Source: Myxocyprinus asiaticus
Taxonomy: Eukaryota > Chordata > Actinopteri > Cypriniformes > Catostomidae
Length of the DNA: 64,000 nt
Assembly: GCF_019703515.2 (NCBI RefSeq)
Contig: NC_059387.1
Coordinates: 36,599,377 to 36,663,376 of the forward strand
Direction of reading: 5' to 3'
Position 1 is the stretch's first letter; each line of letters begins with the position of its first letter. The position numbers and the translations under genes were made by a program. Below, one piece after another: positions 59,624 to 64,000 of the stretch. Below the pieces are notes generated by a model that searched no databases, had not been told where the DNA came from, and was given only the letters and a program-made list of their open reading frames with translations.

Positions 59624-61464
59624 TGGTGGATTCCTGTTCTTTGGGTATACAGATGACAACTGCCCTTTTGCTGTTCCAGGGGTATGCACTGCTTCCAGGC
59701 AACTCCGTAATCATTACAATTTAAGAACTGTTGGGCACCTTTTTATACAACCTAATAAGGTATCCCATTTGGGCCTGGGCTGAAGTTTCCCTGGATTTTT
59801 CCACCACTTTGCTTGATCTAACTCAACTTGGGTGGGGCTAGATCAAATTCCGCTAGTGGCTCCGCTGGCTGTGGAACATATCTGGGTGAGCCTAGCAGGC
59901 TGTTTATGGGGATTCCCTTGTTGCTTCATGTGATCTTCTAGATCTTGCTTTTGACATCACCAGCTTCCCTATCTTTGAGAAGATCTCTGGCAAATTTAAA
60001 AGGATCCTTTTGATAAATTTCATCCTCTCATGCTCCTTCCTTCATAATATATACTAAAAGATAATATGCAATTTATATCATGAGAATTCTCTTTGGTCAT
60101 GTTACATTTTAAGTGATATCTATTTTTATGTTTTTGGGATAGTGACTTCCAGAATAAGTTGCTGTTGTGTGTATTCGGGGATAGGTACACATATCAATGA
60201 ATGGCACAATGTGCTTCAATATTCCCAGGTTTTTATTTCATTACTTATCTCTACTCTGTCAGATCTGTTTGGCCTCTCATACTCTGTGGTATATCATGGT
60301 CCCGGTACTGGGTCCAAAATGTGTCATCAGAATGTACGTTTACATTTTTATGTCCAGGGTGAACTTTATCCCTCATTTGGTACCATTTGAAAGCTTAACA
60401 TGACCAAATAGATCCGTTACTTTTTAATCAGTCTATTACGTTTGCATTTATTTTAAAGTAATAAGTCTTAAACTTCTTCTGCCCCACCCCCAAAACTATG
60501 AAAGGTTGACGGCATGTCTATGAATGACAATTTTTCATATCACTCAAACATCAGACATAGTCATGTCAAACAAAACTGCGCTTTCTTGGGAATGCAATAA
60601 TGCAGTTTATTGTTGAAATAACACCAGAAATCAAATGGATTTCAAATTAATTGCACCTTTTGAAAATAAGATTTTCAAACAAAGAAAATAAATTACATGT
60701 GTTCAGACAGCTGTGCCGTTGCAACAAATAGCATCAAACACTACTTTTTCCTCTTACCTTAGGCTGTCTTTAAAAAGAGACCATTTCCACCCTTCTGTGT
60801 GCTGCTGTGTGTAAATTCACAAGTCTTGCGTGTCCATAACGCATGTGAAAATTGCGGTATTCAAAATGTCAGGAAGACTATTGAGCGTCCACTGATGACG
60901 TATCAAATATTGAAGTGAATGATCTCTGCTAGGGTTAGTTTCTGTAGACATGTCAATCATATCAACCAAGGGGCTGAAATTTGACCATGGGGATGTGGGA
61001 GGTAAACAAAAGGCCTGCCATTTACGCACAGCACCCCAGCTGCGGCAGTGCACAGATTAGTAGTTTAGTTTTTTTTTTTTTTTTGTCAATCACACAGGAT
61101 GTGAGTTAAGTCTGGTCTGTTTTGGAATGCGCTCTGGCTAATGCACATTTTACTTTATTGAAACTTGACTAACGCACGTTATCGTTTGGTTTTTATTACA
61201 ATGTAAACAATCGAATAACCACCCTACCCATTGAGCTGTGTCCATCTACAGAGCCATGCAGGTGCATTAGCCAAGATTGTGCCTCTACCTATGTATTTGA
61301 TGCTGCTAAACCAGATACTTCATGTGTGTCGCTAGACTTAAATCGGATGAACCACAGTACAAATGCATACAACCTGTATATTTGAGAACCAACTGATATA
61401 CTCAAAGTCTAGATAAATGTTTTGATGCAAAGAGGAACTTTTATGATAATTTATTATGACTGAT
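59624..61464. other. Unassigned AT-rich sequence
   Basis: No gene, RNA or repeat with clear ends. A poly(T) run lies near 61068-61084. Confidence 0.5.
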
Positions 61465-61575
61465 AAATGCCCCCTATTTGTAATCTAACACCCCCCTCTC
61501 TAATTTGCTCTCAGCGCCCCCTGGCATCCTTTGAACGCCCCCGGGGGGATGTACCGCTCCCGTTGAGAACCCCTG
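61465..61575 (-). mobile_element. hAT-type terminal fragment
   Basis: The minus strand begins CAGGGGTTCTCAACGGGAGC at 61574 and continues through CCCCCCGGGGGCGTTC, the form of hAT-superfamily ends (CAGNGGTTCTCAA). Only one end is present. Confidence 0.6.
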
Positions 61576-61762
61576 ATCTATGGGATGTGTTGGACCAACA
61601 AGTCCGATCTGCTGTTAACGTCTTGGTGCCAGATACCACAGGACACCTTCAGAGGTCTTGTGGAGTCAATGCCTCTGGGTCAGAGCCATTTTGGTGGCAC
61701 GAGGTGGACCTACACTATATTAGGCAGGTGGCTTTAATGTTGTGGATGATCGGTGTATGTCA
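61576..61762 (+). mobile_element. Repeat fragment sharing a 3' end with 59291-59623
   Basis: Contains CCACAGGACACCTTCAGAGG and GTGGAGTCAATGCCTC, then GGTGGCACGAGGTGGACCTA, GGTGGCTTTAATGTTGTGGA and TGATCGGTGTATG. Its 5' part is unrelated to 59291-59560. Confidence 0.6.
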
Positions 61763-62019
61763 ATTTTGGTGGAAATTCAAAATATGCCCCAGAGTGTAAG
61801 ATGTTTGATATTAATTTAATCACTTGCCTACTGTCCATAATGAGTGATATTTGAGTCTTTGCTGTATTTTAAAGCCAAACTATTTCCGTTTTTGAAGAAA
61901 GGGTCAAACCTAAGCAACCACATCACTTTAACAGTGAAAACATTGCTTTTGTTACTATATTGGTTGTCTTAGGTTTTGTATCTTTTGCAAGTAATTAGTA
62001 AAATTTGCTAATCTTTGAA

Positions 62020-62300
62020 TGGTCAAGCTCCTCTGTACATAAGCAACCTATTGCGCTATAATCCATCCCGTCCACTATCACAATTCTGGCATAATTCCTA
62101 GAGTATCAAAATCCACAAAGGAGGTAGATCCTCTTCTGATTTGGCTCTTAAATCATGAAAAAGCCTTGCTAGCATTATTAGGGACTAAGATGCACTCTTT
62201 CAGTTTAAGTCTAGACAAGACTCCTCTTTTCTGCCAGGCATAGACCCAATTTATCCCTCAACCCATAGTTATTCTACATTTTCAGGTCTGCTGGAACTTA
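62020..62300 (+). mobile_element. L2-group LINE ORF2 C-terminal fragment
   Basis: In pieces, the plus strand reads LYISNLLRYNPSRPL, STKEVDPLLIWLL (or KGGRSSSDLA in the next frame) and FKSRQDSSLFCQA, the C-terminal pattern after the reverse transcriptase thumb in fish L2-type LINEs. Short and frame-shifted. Confidence 0.55.
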
Positions 62301-62720
62301 ATGAGTTTTAAAATGAGAAGTTTTAAGTAGCATCTATGCTATTTTTATTTCCCTGTCTCCTCCCTCTGCTGTGTTGCTGAGTGGTGACTACTAACTGCAG
62401 CCTGTGACAACCAGACAGCGAGGGGTGCTTCAATCTCTGTCTGCATCACATCAGTTGACAGACTTCAAAGAGGATGACCTGCTGCCAACTCCCGCTGTCT
62501 TACAAGGGATGCCTCACTGGCCTCTGCCTGCAGCTTGGTATGGATGTCACTGAAAATGAACTGCCCACAAGCTTTCAGCCGGACTGGAATACAAGGCATG
62601 CCTTAAGCCACTCATTGACCATTGCTGACATCTTAATCTTCAGAAGGACTACACAGCGAGTAAGCTATCAACCGCAATCCAGCTGAATGCAAGTAACACT
62701 TGTGACCACTGCTTGTATCA

Positions 62721-63142
62721 AAAAAAAAAAAAAAAAAGTATCCCCCTTTCTCCCAATTTGGAATGCCCAATTCCCACTACTTGGGTCCTTGTGGTGGCGT
62801 GGTTACTCCCTAAATCCAGATGGCGGAGGACAATTCTCAGTTGGCTCTGCTTCTGAGAAAGTCAATCTGCACATCTTATCACGTGGTTCGTTGTGCATGA
62901 CACTGGAGACTCCTAGCATGTGGAGGTGATCCATGTACAACTTACCACACGCCCCATTGAGAATGAGAACCACTAATTGCAACCACGAGGGATTACCCCA
63001 TGTGACCGTACCCTCCCTAGCAACCAGGCCAATTTGGATTCTTAGGAGACCTGGCTGGAGTCACTCGGCACACCCTGGATTTGAACTCGCGACTCCAGGG
63101 TTGGTAGTCAGCATCAATACTCAGAGCTACCCAGGCCCCCCT
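62721..63142 (-). mobile_element. tRNA-derived SINE, full length
   Basis: The tRNA-like head is at 63142-63060 on the minus strand (GGGTAGCTCTGAGTATTGAT, box A region; GAGTTCAAATCC, box B). The same body as the SINE at 10159-10533 follows, to a T/A-rich end at 62721. A 9-bp direct repeat with one mismatch (CTTGYATCA at 62712-62720 and 63143-63151) flanks it. The internal polymerase III promoter boxes are mutated. Confidence 0.82.
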
Positions 63143-63499
63143 CTTGCATCACTTAAAATCGAATACATAGACAATAAATTACTGCCAACTAAAGCCTTTA
63201 TCAGCCAAATAACAAAAGGGCACTCTACACTCTTAGTCAGAGGGATCCTTTTTCAAAACCTGAAAGGTCCGTTTTGAAAGTTCATTGCCACCAGCTGTAA
63301 GTAAATGGAAAATGGGTGTGAAACCAGTAAAATGAGAAATGTGGAATACTTATTTTGAGTCAGGAGATTTAAACATGGTAATTCTATTTTTAAAAAAAAA
63401 GTAACTGCTGATGACTTTGTCAGTTTAAAAAAAAAAGTAGCAAGCATCAGCAGCCAGTTCTCTACACCCACAACCGCTTTCTTCCCACATCCCATCCTG

Positions 63500-63501
<2 letters not shown>
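63143..63501. other. Unassigned sequence
   Basis: No gene or repeat with clear ends apart from short A runs. Confidence 0.5.

Positions 63502-63562
<61 letters not shown>
63502..63562 (+). repeat. (CT)n microsatellite
   Basis: About 28 CT units. Confidence 0.95.
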
Positions 63563-63563
<1 letters not shown>

Positions 63564-63569
63564 GAGACC

Positions 63570-64000
63570 AAGGTCTCCATGGTGCTGCATTCTATCAGTC
63601 CTACTACCTGTACTCTTGACACTATCCCTTCCAGTTTTCTTAAAGCAGCTTGTCCATTGGTCTTATCCACACTCACACAACACATATCTTATGATGGGGA
63701 AAACAAGCAGGCTCAAGTAACCCCACTGCTAAAAAAAAAAAACCCCACAGTAGTTGATGACTACAGATTGGTTTCTCTTCTACCTTTCTTAGCCAAAACT
63801 GAGTTTTGTATTCAACCAGTTGTCTGCTTTCAATGGACAACCTTGATGGACCTCAGTTTGGCTTCAAAAAAGGGACACTCAGTGGATTCTTTGTAAATAG
63901 CTGAAACCCTGTGACTGGCAAGAGCTAACTCCAAATAATCTGTCCTCATTCTCCTTGACCTGTCTTCTGCTTTTGAAATGGTGCACCACCAGATCCACCT
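63570..64000 (+). mobile_element. L2-group LINE reverse transcriptase, cut by window end
   Basis: Reads TLDTIPSSFLKAACPLVLST, VTPLLKKKNPTVVDDYRLVSLLPFLAKT (finger region), FGFKKGHS-like GLASKKGHSVDSL, then in the next frame LDLSSAFEMVHHQIH (motif A) up to the window end. The frame shifts within the A runs near 63730 and again before motif A. Confidence 0.8.

Noticed and set aside
60817..61053. 78-codon minus-strand frame
   Set aside because: No recognisable motif, splice context or conservation clue.
63060..63142. Possible tRNA gene on the minus strand
   Set aside because: The tRNA-like head is joined to a SINE body, and the internal promoter boxes are mutated, so it is a SINE and not a functional tRNA.

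Overview
The window looks like teleost genomic DNA, most likely a cyprinid-type fish. Coding genes are split by long introns with GT/AG junctions. The repeats are typical of fish: a Sleeping Beauty-like Tc1 and several other Tc1 families, fish L1, L2-group LINEs, a DIRS tyrosine recombinase, Gypsy pol, a tRNA-derived SINE and long GT arrays. There is no operon, no CRISPR array and no prokaryotic-style gene. The species assignment is an inference from repeat content.

Only two cellular genes can be modelled exon by exon. A sorting nexin 16 gene (snx16) lies on the minus strand: seven coding exons between 16736 and 12086 that join in phase to 304 residues. A clade B serpin of the SERPINB1 type lies on the plus strand: six coding exons from 21685 to 27252 that join in phase to 380 residues. 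The two are divergent (head to head). About 4 kb separates their 5' regions, including a 1.7 kb GT-rich variable repeat. The serpin is intact and carries an Arg at the predicted P1 position of its reactive loop. A third possible gene start, with a CRE, CCAAT boxes, a TATA box and an E2F-like site followed by a short ATG exon and a strong splice donor, lies at 47.40-47.66 kb. I could not identify its product.

Region by region: 1-10.5 kb holds an L2-group LINE split by a Tc1 element, a DIRS recombinase relic split by a MITE, a Sleeping Beauty-like element, another Tc1 and a SINE. 10.5-17.1 kb is snx16 with intronic minisatellites and a long-TIR MITE. 17.1-21.1 kb is intergenic plus the GT array. 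21.1-27.3 kb is the serpin with a Harbinger-like insertion in its last intron. 28.7-33.0 kb is an L1 with target-site duplications and an internal deletion. 33.5-47.3 kb is a nested retrotransposon cluster: a solo LTR, an L2-group LINE cut by an LTR element and by a second LINE, and further LINE fragments. 47.4-55 kb holds the promoter-like region, an AT-rich tandem repeat, a second copy of the first Tc1 family and a Gypsy pol relic. 55-64 kb holds two more Tc1 relics, a restriction-like-endonuclease LINE relic, hAT-like and other MITE ends, a SINE and the start of another L2-group LINE.

Nearly every mobile-element reading frame is broken, so the elements are relics, although the LINE at the left edge and the Sleeping Beauty-like element are only lightly damaged. 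I found no convincing multi-gene novel system. The observations most worth following up are the serpin's P1 Arg, the unassigned promoter and first exon, the tandem repeat found at two places 4.6 kb apart, and the datable order of nested insertions.
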